Origin: Setophaga petechia
Taxonomy: Eukaryota; Chordata; Aves; Passeriformes; Parulidae
DNA length: 64,000 nucleotides
Assembly: GCA_024362935.1 (NCBI GenBank)
Contig: JANCRA010000001.1
Coordinates: forward strand, 61,098,930 to 61,162,929
Direction: 5' to 3'
A model generated the notes under the pieces. It saw nothing but the letters and a program-made list of their open reading frames with translations, had not been told where the DNA came from and did no database searches. The position numbers were made by a program, and so were the translations under genes. Positions 1 through 13,132 of the stretch are shown here, one piece after another (position 1 is the first letter of the stretch; each line of letters begins with the position of its first letter).

Positions 1-901
1 TCCAGCCTACAGGTACCCGCACACAAACAGCACCTCTTTTCCCTGGCAAACAAAAGGGACCAGGGCAGGTGCATGATGGCAGATTGCAGGACCCACTTGG
101 CACTCTTAAACTAGCCTGAATTTGCACTGGTGCCTGTTTGCCTCTGGGAGCAATCCTGCGCAATGTGGAATTTCAGGAGCCAGCCGGCCCCTCAGGGCAG
201 CAGGCACCCAAACACAAACACCACCCCTTTTCCCTGGCAAACAAAACTTAACAGCCCTGCATCTTGATGGCAGATTGTAGGACCCACTTGGCACTATCAA
301 ACCAGGCCGACTTGCCACGGGTGCCAGCTTGGGTCTGGGAGGCATTCTGCGCAATACGGAATTTCAGGAGCCAGCCGGCCGCTCCAGCCTACAGGTACCC
401 GCACACAAACAGCATCTCTTTTCTCTGGCAAACAAAAGGGACCAGGGCAGGTGCATGATGGCAGATTGCAGGACCCACTTGGCACTCTTAAACTAGCCTG
501 AATTTGCACTGGTGCCTGTTTGCCTCTGGGAGCAATCCTGCGCAATGCGGAATTTCAGGAGCCAGACAGCCCCTCAGGGCAGCAGGCACCCAAACACAAA
601 CACCACCCTTTTTCCCTGGCAAACAAAACTTTCCAGCCCTGCATCTTGATGGCAGATTGTAGGACCCACTTGGCACTATCAAACCAGCCCGACTTCCCAC
701 GGGTGCCAGCTTGGGTCTGGGAGGCATTCTGCGCAATGCGGAATTTCAGGAGCCAGCCGGCCACTGCAGCCTACAGGTACCCGCACACAAACAGCACCTC
801 TTTTCTCTGGCAAACAAAAGGGACCAGGGCAGGTGCATGATGGCAGATTGCAGGACCCACTTGGCACTCTTAAACTAGCCTGAATTTGCACTGGTGCCTG
901 T

Positions 902-1283
902 TTGCCTCTGGGAGCAATCCTGCGCAATGCGGAATTTCAGGAGCCAGACGGCCCCTCAGGCCAGCAGGCACCCAAACACAAACACCACCCCTTTTCCCTG
1001 GCAAACAAAACTTTCCAGCCCTGCATCTTGATGGCAGATTGTAGGACCCACTTGGCACTATCAAACGAGCCCGATTTGCCACGGGTGCCAGCTTGGGTCT
1101 GGGAGGCATTCTGCGCAATGCGGAATTTCAGGAGCCAGCCGGCCACTCCAGCCTACAGGTACGAGCACACAAACAGCACCTCTTTTCCCTGGCAAACAAA
1201 AGGGACCAGGGCAGGTGCATGATGGCAGATTGCAGGACCCACTTGGCACTCTTAAACTAGCCTGAATTTGCACTGGTGCCTGT
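902..1283 (+). repeat. Reference A/B dimer of the satellite
   Basis: This is a representative unit. Three segments are shared by A and B at exactly 191-bp spacing: 920-947 with 1111-1138 (contains GCAATGCGGAATTTCAGG), 991-1010 with 1182-1201 (CTTTTCCCTGGCAAACAAAA), and 1030-1059 with 1221-1250 (GATGGCAGATTG then AGGACCCACTTGGCACT). Between them A and B differ strongly: A has AGCAGGCACCCAAACACAAA where B has TACAGGTACCCGCACACAAA or a close variant. Each monomer also holds a short dyad, in A TGGCAC at 1053-1058 facing GTGCCA at 1085-1090. This dimer carries the subtype markers GAGCCCGATTT in A and TACGAGCACAC in B, which travel together in other copies (3578, 5872, 19627, 21919). Confidence 0.95.
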
Positions 1284-2813
1284 TTGCCTCTGGGAGCAAT
1301 CCTGCGCAATGCGGAATTTCAGGAGCCAGCCGGCCCCTCAGGGCCACACGTACCCAAACACAAACACCACCCCTTTTCCCTGGCAAACAAAACTTTCCAG
1401 CCCTGCATCTTGATGGCAGATTGTAGGACCCACTTGGCACTATCAAACCAGCCCGACTTGCCACGGGTGCCAGCTTGGGTCTGGGAGGCATTCTGCGCAA
1501 TGCGGAATTTCAGGAGCCAGCCGGCCGCTCCAGCCTACAGGTACCCGCACACAAACAGCACCTCTTTTCCCTGGCAAACAAAAGGGACCAGGGCAGGTGC
1601 ATGATGGCAGATTGCAGGACCCACTTGGCACTCTTAAACTAGCCTGAATTTGCACTGGTGCCTGTTTGCCTCTGGGAGCAATCCTGCGCAATGCGGAATT
1701 TCAGGAGCCAGCCCGCCCCTTTAAGGCCACACGTACCCAAACAGAAACACCACCCCTTTTCCCGGCTAAACAAAACTTTCCAGCCCTGCATCTTGATGGC
1801 AGATGGTAGGACCCACTTGGAACTATCAAATCAGCCCGACTTGCCACGGGTGCCAGCTTGGGTCTGGGAGGCATTCTGCGCAATACGGAATTTCAGGAGC
1901 CAGCCGGCCGCTCCAGCCTACAGGTACCCGCACACAAACAGCACCTCTTTTCCCTGGCAAACAAAAGGGACCAGGGCAGGTGCATGATGGCAGATTGCAG
2001 GACCCACTTGGCACTCTTAAACTAGCCTGAATTTGCACTGGTGCCTGTTTGCCTCTGGGAGCAATCCTGCGCAATGCGGAATTTCAGGAGCCAGCCGGCC
2101 CCTCAGGGCCACACGTACCCAAACACAAACACCACCCCTTTTCCCTGGCAAACAAAACGTACCAGCCCTGCATCTTGATGGCAGATTGTAGGACCCACTT
2201 GGCACTATCAAACCAGCCCGACTTGCCACGGGTGCCAGCTTGGGTCTGGGAGGCATTCTGCGCAATGCGGAATTTCAGGAGCCAGCCGGCCGCTCCAGCC
2301 TACAGGTACCCGCACACAAACAGCACCTCTTTTCCCTGGCAAACAAAAGGGACCAGGGCAGGTGCATGATGGCAGATTGCAGGACCCACTTGGCACTCTT
2401 AAACTAGCCTGAATTTGCACTGGTGCCTGTTTGCCTCTGGGAGCAATCCTGCGCAATGCGGAATTTCAGGAGCCAGCCGGCCCCTTTAAGGCCACACGTA
2501 CCCAAACAGAAACACCACCCCTTTTCCCGGCTAAACAAAACTTTCCAGCCCTGCATCTTGATGGCAGATGGTAGGACCCACTTGGCACTATCAAACCAGC
2601 CCGACTTGCCACGGGTGCCAGCTTGGGTCTGGGAGGCATTCTGCGCAATGCGGAATTTCAGGAGCCAGCCGGCCGCTCCAGCCTACAGGTACCCGCACAC
2701 AAACAGCATCTCTTTTCTCTGGCAAACAAAAGGGACCAGGGCAGGTGCATGATGGCAGATTGCAGGACCCACTTGGCACTCTTAAACTAGCCTAAATTTG
2801 CACTGGTGCCTGT
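902..2813 (+). repeat. Five-dimer higher-order block, copy 1
   Basis: The five dimers start at 902, 1284, 1666, 2049 and 2431 and carry an ordered set of markers: GAGCCCGATTT; CAGGGCCACACG; the 383-bp TTTAAGG type with GGAACTATCAAAT; CAGGGCCACACG with AAAACGTACC; and a second TTTAAGG type. The same order recurs at 3578 and 5872. The block is 1912 bp, that is 5 x 382 + 2 because it contains two 383-bp dimers. Confidence 0.9.
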
Positions 2814-3577
2814 TTGCCTCTGGGAGCAATCCTGCGCAATGCGGAATTTCAGGAGCCAGACGGCCCCTCAGGCCAGCAGGCACCCAAACACAAACACCAC
2901 CCCTTTTCCCTGGCAAACAAAACTTTCCAGCCCTGCATCTTGATGGCAGATTGTAGGACCCACTTGGCACTATCAAACCAGACTGACTTGCCACGGGTGC
3001 CAGCTTGGGTCTGGGAGGCATTCTGCGCAAGGCGCAATTTCAGGAGCCAGCCGGCCACTGCAGCCTACAGGTACCCGCACACAAACAGCACCTCTTTTCC
3101 CTGGCAAACAAAAGGGACCAGGGCAGGTGCATGATGGCAGATTGCAGGACCCACTTGGCACTCTTAAACTAGCCTGAATTTGCACTGGTGCCTGTTTGCC
3201 TCTGGGAGCAATCCTGCGCAATGCGGAATTTCAGGAGCCAGACGGCCCCTCAGGCCACCAGGCACCCAAACACAAACACCACCCCTTTTCCCTGGCAAAC
3301 AAAACTTTCCAGCACTGCATCTTGATGGCAGATTGTAGGACCCACTTGGCACTATCAAACCAGCCCGACTTGCCACGGGTGCCAGCTTGGGTCTGGGAGG
3401 CATTCTGCGCAATGCGGAATTTCAGGAGCCAGCCGGCCACTCCAGCCTACAGGTACCCGCACACAAACAGCACCTCTTTTCCCTGGCAAACAAAAGGGAC
3501 CAGGGCAGGTGCATGATGGCAGATTGCAGGACCCACTTGGCACTCTTAAACTAGCCTGAATTTGCACTGGTGCCTGT

Positions 3578-5489
3578 TTGCCTCTGGGAGCAATCCTGCG
3601 CAATGCGGAATTTCAGGAGCCAGACGGCCCCTCAGGCCAGCAGGCACCCAAACACAAACACCACCCCTTTTCCCTGGCAAACAAAACTTTCCAGCCCTGC
3701 ATCTTGATGGCAGATTGTAGGACCCACTTGGCACTATCAAACGAGCCCGATTTGCCACGGGTGCCAGCTTGGGTCTGGGAGGCATTCTGCGCAATGCGGA
3801 ATTTCAGGAGCCAGCCGGCCACTCCAGCCTACAGGTACGAGCACACAAACAGCACCTCTTTTCCCTGGCAAACAAAAGGGACCAGGGCAGGTGCATGATG
3901 GCAGATTGCAGGACCCACTTGGCACTCTTAAACTAGCCTGAATTTGCACTGGTGCCTGTTTGCCTCTGGGAGCAATCCTGCGCAATGCGGAATTTCAGGA
4001 GCCAGACGGCCCCTCAGGGCCACACGTACCCAAACACAAACACCACCCCTTTTCCCTGGCAAACAAAACTTTCCAGCCCTGCATCTTGATGGCAGATTGT
4101 AGGACCCACTTGGCACTATCAAACCAGCCCGACTTGCCACGGGTGCCAGCTTGGGTCTGGGAGGCATTCTGCGCAATGCGGAATTTCAGGAGCCAGCCGG
4201 CCGCTCCAGCCTACAGGTACCCGCACACAAACAGCACCTCTTTTCCCTGGCAAACAAAAGGGACCAGGGCAGGTGCATGATGGCAGATTGCAGGACCCAC
4301 TTGGCACTCTTAAACTAGCCTGAATTTGCACTGGTGCCTGTTTGCCTCTGGGAGCAATCCTGCGCAATGCGGAATTTCAGGAGCCAGCCCGCCCCTTTAA
4401 GGCCACACGTACCCAAACAGAAACACCACCCCTTTTCCCGGCTAAACAAAACTTTCCAGCCCTGCATCTTGATGGCAGATGGTAGGACCCACTTGGAACT
4501 ATCAAATCAGCCCGACTTGCCACGGGTGCCAGCTTGGGTCTGGGAGGCATTCTGCGCAATACGGAATTTCAGGAGCCAGCCGGCCGCTCCAGCCTACAGG
4601 TACCCGCACACAAACAGCACCTCTTTTCCCTGGCAAACAAAAGGGACCAGGGCAGGTGCATGATGGCAGATTGCAGGACCCACTTGGCACTCTTAAACTA
4701 GCCTGAATTTGCACTGGTGCCTGTTTGCCTCTGGGAGCAATCCTGCGCAATGCGGAATTTCAGGAGCCAGCCGGCCCCTCAGGGCCACACGTACCCAAAC
4801 ACAAACACCACCCCTTTTCCCTGGCAAACAAAACGTACCAGCCCTGCATCTTGATGGCAGATTGTAGGACCCACTTGGCACTATCAAACCAGCCCGACTT
4901 GCCACGGGTGCCAGCTTGGGTCTGGGAGGCATTCTGCGCAATGCGGAATTTCAGGAGCCAGCCGGCCGCTCCAGCCTACAGGTACCCGCACACAAACAGC
5001 ACCTCTTTTCCCTGGCAAACAAAAGGGACCAGGGCAGGTGCATGATGGCAGATTGCAGGACCCACTTGGCACTCTTAAACTAGCCTGAATTTGCACTGGT
5101 GCCTGTTTGCCTCTGGGAGCAATCCTGCGCAATGCGGAATTTCAGGAGCCAGCCCGCCCCTTTAAGGCCACACGTACCCAAACAGAAACACCACCCCTTT
5201 TCCCGGCTAAACAAAACTTTCCAGCCCTGCATCTTGATGGCAGATGGTAGGACCCACTTGGCACTATCAAACCAGCCCGACTTGCCACGGGTGCCAGCTT
5301 GGGTCTGGGAGGCATTCTGCGCAATGCGGAATTTCAGGAGCCAGCCGGCCGCTCCAGCCTACAGGTACCCGCACACAAACAGCATCTCTTTTCTCTGGCA
5401 AACAAAAGGGACCAGGGCAGGTGCATGATGGCAGATTGCAGGACCCACTTGGCACTCTTAAACTAGCCTGAATTTGCACTGGTGCCTGT
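3578..5489 (+). repeat. Five-dimer higher-order block, copy 2
   Basis: It has the same five subtypes in the same order as 902-2813, offset by 2676 bp (seven dimers). The two intervening dimers (2814 and 3196) are of other subtypes. Differences from copy 1 seen by eye are few, for example GACGGCC rather than GCCGGCC in the second dimer. Confidence 0.9.
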
Positions 5490-5871
5490 TTGCCTCTGGG
5501 AGCAATCCTGCGCAATGCGGAATTTCAGGAGCCAGACGGCCCCTCAGGCCAGCAAGCACCCTAACACAAACACCACCCCTTTTCCCTGGCAAACAAAACT
5601 TTCCAGCCCTGCATCTTGATGGCAGATTGTAGGACCCACTTGGCACTATCAAACCAGGCCGACTTGCCACGGGTGCCAGCTTGGGTCTGGGAGGCATTCT
5701 GCGCAATGCGGAATTTCAGGAGCCAGCCGGCCACTCCAGCCTACAGGTACCCGCACACAAACAGCACCTCTTTTCCCTGGCAAACAAAAGGGACCAGGGC
5801 AGGTGCATGATGGCAGATTGCAGGACCCACTTGGCACTCTTAAACTAGCCTGAATTTGCACTGGTGCCTGT

Positions 5872-7783
5872 TTGCCTCTGGGAGCAATCCTGCGCAATGC
5901 GGAATTTCAGGAGCCAGACGGCCCCTCAGGCCAGCAGGCACCCAAACACAAACACCACCCCTTTTCCCTGGCAAACAAAACTTTCCAGCCCTGCATCTTG
6001 ATGGCAGATTGTAGGACCCACTTGGCACTATCAAACGAGCCCGATTTGCCACGGGTGCCAGCTTGGGTCTGGGAGGCATTCTGCGCAATGCGGAATTTCA
6101 GGAGCCAGCCGGCCACTCCAGCCTACAGGTACGAGCACACAAACAGCACCTCTTTTCCCTGGCAAACAAAAGGGACCAGGGCAGGTGCATGATGGCAGAT
6201 TGCAGGACCCACTTGGCACTCTTAAACTAGCCTGAATTTGCACTGGTGCCTGTTTGCCTCTGGGAGCAATCCTGCGCAATGCGGAATTTCAGGAGCCAGC
6301 CGGCCCCTCAGGGCCACACGTACCCAAACACAAACACCACCCCTTTTCCCTGGCAAACAAAACTTTCCAGCCCTGCATCTTGATGGCAGATTGTAGGACC
6401 CACTTGGCACTATCAAACCAGCCCGACTTGCCACGGGTGCCAGCTTGGGTCTGGGAGGCATTCTGCGCAATGCGGAATTTCAGGAGCCAGCCGGCCGCTC
6501 CAGCCTACAGGTACCCGCACACAAACAGCACCTCTTTTCCCTGGCAAACAAAAGGGACCAGGGCAGGTGCATGATGGCAGATTGCAGGACCCACTTGGCA
6601 CTCTTAAACTAGCCTGAATTTGCACTGGTGCCTGTTTGCCTCTGGGAGCAATCCTGCGCAATGCGGAATTTCAGGAGCCAGCCCGCCCCTTTAAGGCCAC
6701 ACGTACCCAAACAAAAACACCACCCCTTTTCCCGGCTAAACAAAACTTTCCAGCCCATCATCTTGATGGCAGATGGTAGGACCCACTTGGAACTATCAAA
6801 TCAGCCCGACTTGCCACGGGTGCCAGCTTGGGTCTGGGAGGCATTCTGCGCAATACGGAATTTCAGGAGCCAGCCGGCCGCTCCAGCCTACAGGTACCCG
6901 CACACAAACAGCACCTCTTTTCCCTGGCAAACAAAAGGGACCAGGGCAGGTGCATGATGGCAGATTGCAGGACCCACTTGGCACTCTTAAACTAGCCTGA
7001 ATTTGCACTGGTGCCTGTTTGCCTCTGGGAGCAATCCTGCGCAATGCGGAATTTCAGGAGCCAGCCGGCCCCTCAGGGCCACACGTACCCAAACACAAAC
7101 ACCACCCCTTTTCCCTGGCAAACAAAACGTACCAGCCCTGCATCTTGATGGCAGATTGTAGGACCCACTTGGCACTATCAAACCAGCCCGACTTGCCACG
7201 GGTGCCAGCTTGGGTCTGGGAGGCATTCTGCGCAATGCGGAATTTCAGGAGCCAGCCGGCCGCTCCAGCCTACAGGTACCCGCACACAAACAGCACCTCT
7301 TTTCCCTGGCAAACAAAAGGGACCAGGGCAGGTGCATGATGGCAGATTGCAGGACCCACTTGGCACTCTTAAACTAGCCTGAATTTGCACTGGTGCCTGT
7401 TTGCCTCTGGGAGCAATCCTGCGCAATGCGGAATTTCAGGAGCCAGCCCGCCCCTTTAAGGCCACACGTACCCAAACAGAAACACCACCCCTTTTCCCGG
7501 CTAAACAAAACTTTCCAGCCCTGCATCTTGATGGCAGATAGTAGGACCCACTTGGCACTATCAAACCAGCCCGACTTGCCACGGGTGCCAGCTTGGGTCT
7601 GGGAGGCATTCTGCGCAATGCGGAATTTCAGGAGCCAGCCGGCCGCTCCAGCCTACAGGTACCCGCACACAAACAGCACCTCTTTTCCCTGGCAAACAAA
7701 AGGGACCAGGGCAGGTGCATGATGGCAGATTGCAGGACCCACTTGGCACTCTTAAACTAGCCTGAATTTGCACTGGTGCCTGT
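5872..7783 (+). repeat. Five-dimer higher-order block, copy 3
   Basis: It has the same ordered subtypes, offset 2294 bp (six dimers) from copy 2 with a single intervening dimer at 5490. Private changes include CAGCCCATCATC near 6750 and AGATAGTAGG near 7536. The final dimer has the common ACCTCTTTTCCC in place of ATCTCTTTTCTC seen in copies 1 and 2. Confidence 0.9.
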
Positions 7784-9694
7784 TTGCCTCTGGGAGCAAT
7801 CCTGCGCAATGCGGAATTTCAGGAGCCAGACGGCCCCTCAGGCCAGCAGGCACCCAAACACAAACACCACCCCGTTTCCCTGGCAAACAAAACTTTCCAG
7901 CCCTGCATCTTGATGGCAGATGGTAGGACCCACTTGGCACTATCAAACCAGCCCGACTTGCCACGGGTGCCAGCTTGGGTCTGGGAGGCATTCTGCGCAA
8001 TACGGAATTTCAGGAGCCAGCCGGCCGCTCCAGCCTACAGGTACCCGCACACAAACAGCACCTCTTTTCCCTGGCAAACAAAAGGGACCAGGGCAGGTGC
8101 ATGATGGCAGATTGCAGGACCCACTTGGCACTCTTAAACTAGCCTGAATTTGCACTGGTGCCTGTTTGCCTCTGGGAGCAATCCTGCGCAATGCGGAATT
8201 TCAGGAGCCAGACGGCCCCTCAGGCCAGCAGGCACCCAAACACAAACACCACCCCTTTTCCCTGGCAAACAAAACTTTCCAGCCCTGCATCTTGATGGCA
8301 GATTGTAGGACCCACTTGGCACTATCAAACCAGCCCGACTTGCCACGGGTGCCAGCTTGGGTCTGGGAGGCATTCTGCGCAATGCGCAATTTCAGGAGCC
8401 AGCCGGCCGCTCCAGCCTACAGGTACCCGCACACAAACAGCACCTCTTTTCCCTGGCAAACAAAAGGGACCAGGGCAGGTGCATGATGGCAGATTGCAGG
8501 ACCCACTTGGCACTCTTAAACTAGCCTGAATTTGCACTGGTGCCTGTTTGCCTCTGGGAGCAATCCTGCGCAATGCGGAATTTCAGGAGCCAGCCCGCCC
8601 CTTTAAGGCCACACGTACCCAAACAGAAACACCACCTCTTTTCCCGGCTAAACAAAACTTTCCAGCCCTGCATCTTTATGGCAGATGGTAGGACCCACTT
8701 GGAACTATCAAATCAGCCCGACTTGCCACGGGTGCCAGCTTGGGTCTGGGAGGCATTCTGCGCAATGCGAAATTTCAGGAGCCAGCCGGCCGCTCCAGCC
8801 TACAGGTACCCGCACACAAACAGCACCTCTTTTCCCTGGCAAACAAAAGGGACCAGGGCAGGTGCATGATGGCAGATTGCAGGACCCACTTGGCACTCTT
8901 AAACTAGCCTGAATTTGCACTGGTGCCTGTTTGCCTCTGGGAGCAATCCTGCGCAATGCGGAATTTCAGGAGCCAGACGGCCCCTCAGGCCAGCAGGCAC
9001 CCTAACACAAACACCACCCCTTTTCCCGGGTAAACAAAACTTTCCAGCCCTGCATCTTGATGGCAGATTGTAGGACCCACTTGGCACTATCAAACCAGCC
9101 CGACTTGCCACGGGTGCCAGCTTGGGTCTGGGAGGCATTCTGCGCAATGCGGAATTTCAGGAGCCAGCCGGCCGCTCCAGCCTACAGGTACCCGCACACA
9201 AACAGCACCTCTTTTCCCTGGCAAACAAAAGGGACCAGGGCAGGTGCATGATGGCAGATTGCAGGACCCACTTGGCACTCTTAAACTAGCCTGAATTTGC
9301 ACTGGTGCCTGTTTGCCTCTGGGAGCAATCCTGCGCAATGCGGAATTTCAGGAGCCAGACGGCCCCTCAGACCAGCAGGCACCCAAACACAAACACCACC
9401 CCTTTTCCCTGGCAAACAAAACTTTCCAGCCCTGCATCTTGATGGCAGATTGTAGGACCCACTTGGCACTATCAAACCAGCCTAACTTGCGACGGGTGCC
9501 AGCTTGGGTCTGGGAGGCATTCTGCGCAAGGCGCAATTTCAGGAGCCAGCTGGCCACTGCAGCCTACAGGTACCCGCACACAAACAGCACCTCTTTTCCC
9601 TGGCAAACAAAAGGGACCAGGGCAGGTGCATGATGGCAGATTGCAGGACCCACTTGGCACTCTTAAACTAGCCTGAATTTGCACTGGTGCCTGT

Positions 9695-11986
9695 TTGCCT
9701 CTGGGAGCAATCCTGCGCAATGCGGAATTTCAGGAGCCAGACGGCCCCTCAGACCAGCAGGCACCCAAACACAAACACCACCCCTTTTCCCTGGCAAACA
9801 AAACTTTCCAGCCCTGCATCTTGATGGCAGATTGTAGGACCCACTTGGCACTATCAAACCAGCCTAACTTGCGACGGGTGCCAGCTTGGGTCTGGGAGGC
9901 ATTCTGCGCAAGGCGCAATTTCAGGAGCCAGCCGGCCACTGCAGCCTACAGGTACCCGCACACAAACAGCACCTCTTTTCCCTGGCAAACAAAAGGGACC
10001 AGGGCAGGTGCATGATGGCAGATTGCAGGACCCACTTGGCACTCTTAAACTAGCCTGAATTTGCACTGGTGCCTGTTTGCCTCTGGGAGCAATCCTGCGC
10101 AATGCGGAATTTCAGGAGCCAGCCCGCCCCTCAAGGCCACACGTACCCAAACAGAAACACCACCCCTTTTCCCGGGTAAACAAAACTTTCCAGCCCTGCA
10201 TCTTGATGGCAGATGGTAGGACCCACTTGGCACTATCAAATCAGCCCGACTTGCCACGGGTGCCAGCTTGGGTCTGGGAGGCATTCTGCGCAATACGGAA
10301 TTTCAGGAGCCAGCCGGCCGCTCCAGCCTACAGGTACCCGCACACAAACAGCACCTCTTTTCCCTGGCAAACAAAAGGGACCGGGGCAGGTGCATGATGG
10401 CAGATTGCAGGACCCACTTGGCACTCTTAAACTAGCCTGAATTTGCACTGGTGCCTGTTTGCCTCTGGGAGCAATCCTGCGCAATGCGGAATTTCAGGAG
10501 CCAGACGGCCCCTCAGGGCCACACGTACCCAAACAAAAACACCACCCCTTTTCCCTGGCAAACAAAACTTAACAGCCCTGCATCTTGATGGCAGATTGTA
10601 GGACCCACTTGGCACTATCAAACCAGCCCGACTTGCCACGGGTGCCAGCTTGGGTCTGGGAGGCATTCTGCGCAATGCGGAATTTCAGGAGCCAGCCGGC
10701 CACTCCAGCCTACAGGTACGAGCACACAAACAGCACCTCTTTTCCCTGGCAAACAAAAGGGACCAGGGCAGGTGCATGATGGCAGATTGCAGGACCCACT
10801 TGGCACTCTTAAACTAGCCTGAATTTGCACTGGTGCCTGTTTGCCTCTGGGAGCAATCCTGCGCAATGCGGAATTTCAGGAGCCAGACGGCCCCTCAGGC
10901 CAGCAGGCACCCAAACACAAACACCACCCCGTTTCCCTGGCAAACAAAACTTTCCAGCCCTGCATCTTGATGGCAGATTGTAGGACCCACTTGGCACTAT
11001 CAAACCAGCCTGACTTGCCACGGGTGCCAGCTTGGGTCTGGGAGGCATTCTGCGCAATGCGGAATTTCAGGAGCCAGCCGGCCGCTCCAGCCTACAGGTA
11101 CCCGCACACAAACAGCACCTCTTTTCCCTGGCAAACAAAAGGGACCAGGGCAGGTGCATGATGGCAGATTGCAGGACCCACTTGGCACTCTTAAACTAGC
11201 CTGAATTTGCACTGGTGCCTGTTTGCCTCTGGGAGCAATCCTGCGCAATGCGGAATTTCAGGAGCCAGCCGGCCCCTCAGGGCCACACGTACCCAAACAC
11301 AAACACCACCCCTTTTCCCTGGCAAACAAAACTTAACAGCTCTGCATCTTGATGGCAGATTGTAGGACCCACTTGGCACTATCAAACCAGCCCGACTTGC
11401 CACGGGTGCCAGCTTGGGTCTGGGAGGCATTCTGCGCAATGCGGAATTTCAGGAGCCAGCCGGCCACTCCAGCCTACAGGTACCCGCACACAAACAGCAC
11501 CTCTTTTCCCTGGCAAACAAAAGGGACCGGGGTAGGTGCATGATGGCAGATTGCAGGACCCACTTGGCACTCTTAAACTAGCCTGAATTTGCACTGGTGC
11601 CTGTTTGCCTCTGGGAGCAATCCTGCGCAATGCGGAATTTCAGGAGCCAGCCGGCCCCTCAGGCCAGCAGGCACCCAAACACAAACACCACCCCTTTTCC
11701 CTGGCAAACAAAACTTTCCAGCCCTGCATCTTGATGGCAGATTGTAGGACCCACTTGGCACTATCAAACCAGCCCGACTTGCCACGGGTGCCAGCTTGGG
11801 TCTGGGAGGCATTCTGCGCAAGGCGCAATTTCAGGAGCCAGCCGGCCACTGCAGCCTACAGGTACCCGCACACAAACAGCACCTCTTTTCCCTGGCAAAC
11901 AAAAGGGACCAGGGCAGGTGCATGATGGCAGATTGCAGGACCCACTTGGCACTCTTAAACTAGCCTGAATTTGCACTGGTGCCTGT
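9695..11986 (+). repeat. Six-dimer higher-order block, first copy
   Basis: Dimers at 9695, 10077, 10459, 10841, 11223 and 11605 carry the ordered markers CAGACCAGCAGG with CCTAACTTGCGACGGG; CAAGGCCACACG with CCCGGGTAAAC; CAAAAACACC with ACTTAACAGC; CCAGCCTGACTTG; AACAGCTCTGC; and CAGGCCAGCAGG within a CCGGCC context. The block recurs 3438 bp (nine dimers) downstream. Confidence 0.85.
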
Positions 11987-13132
11987 TTGCCTCTGGGAGC
12001 AATCCTGCGCAATGCGGAATTTCAGGAGCCAGACGGCCCCTCAGGGCAGCAGGCACCCAAACACAAACACCACCCCTTTTCCCTGGCAAACAAAACTTTC
12101 CAGCCCTGCATCTTGATGGCAGATTGTAGGACCCACTTGGCACTATCAAACCAGCCTAACTTGCGACGGGTGCCAGCTTGGGTCTGGGAGGCATTCTGCG
12201 CAAGGCGCAATTTCAGGAGCCAGCCGGCCACTGCAGCCTACAGGTACCCGCACACAAACAGCACCTCTTTTCCCTGGCAAACAAAAGGGACCAGGGCAGG
12301 TGCATGATGGCAGATTGCAGGACCCACTTGGCACTCTTAAACTAGCCTGAATTTGCACTGGTGCCTGTTTGCCTCTGGGAGCAATCCTGCGCAATGCGGA
12401 ATTTCAGGAGCCAGACGGCCCCTCAGGCCACCAGGCACCCAAACACAAACACCACCCCTTTTCCCTGGCAAACAAAACTTTCCAGCCCTGCATCTTGATG
12501 GCAGATTGTAGGACCCACTTGGCACTATCAAACCAGCCCGACTTGCCACGGGTGCCAGCTTGGGTCTGGGAGGCATTCTGCGCAATGCAGAATTTCAGGA
12601 GCCAGCCGGCCACTCCAGCCTACAGGTACCCGCACACAAACAGCACCTCTTTTCCCTGGCAAACAAAAGGGACCAGGGCAGGTGCATGATGGCAGATTGC
12701 AGGACCCACTTGGCACTCTTAAACTAGCCTGAATTTGCACTGGTGCCTGTTTGCCTCTGGGAGCAATCCTGCGCAATGCGGAATTTCAGGAGCCAGACGG
12801 CCCCTCAGGCCAGCAGGCACCCTAACACAAACACCACCCCTTTTCCCGGCTAAACAAAACTTTCCAGCCCTGCATCTTGATGGCAGATGGTAGGACCCAC
12901 TTGGCACTATCAAACCAGCCCGACTTGCCACGGGTGCCAGCTTGGGTCTGGGAGGCATTCTGCGCAATGCGGAATTTCAGGAGCCAGCCGGCCGCTCCAG
13001 CCTACAGGTACCCGCACACAAACAGCACCTCTTTTCCCTGGCAAACAAAAGGGACCAGGGCAGGTGCATGATGGCAGATTGCAGGACCCACTTGGCACTC
13101 TTAAACTAGCCTGAATTTGCACTGGTGCCTGT

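Noticed and set aside
902..1283. CENP-B box in the satellite monomer
   Set aside because: The only CGGG context (GCCACGGGTGCC) lacks the required TTCG and A at the right spacing.
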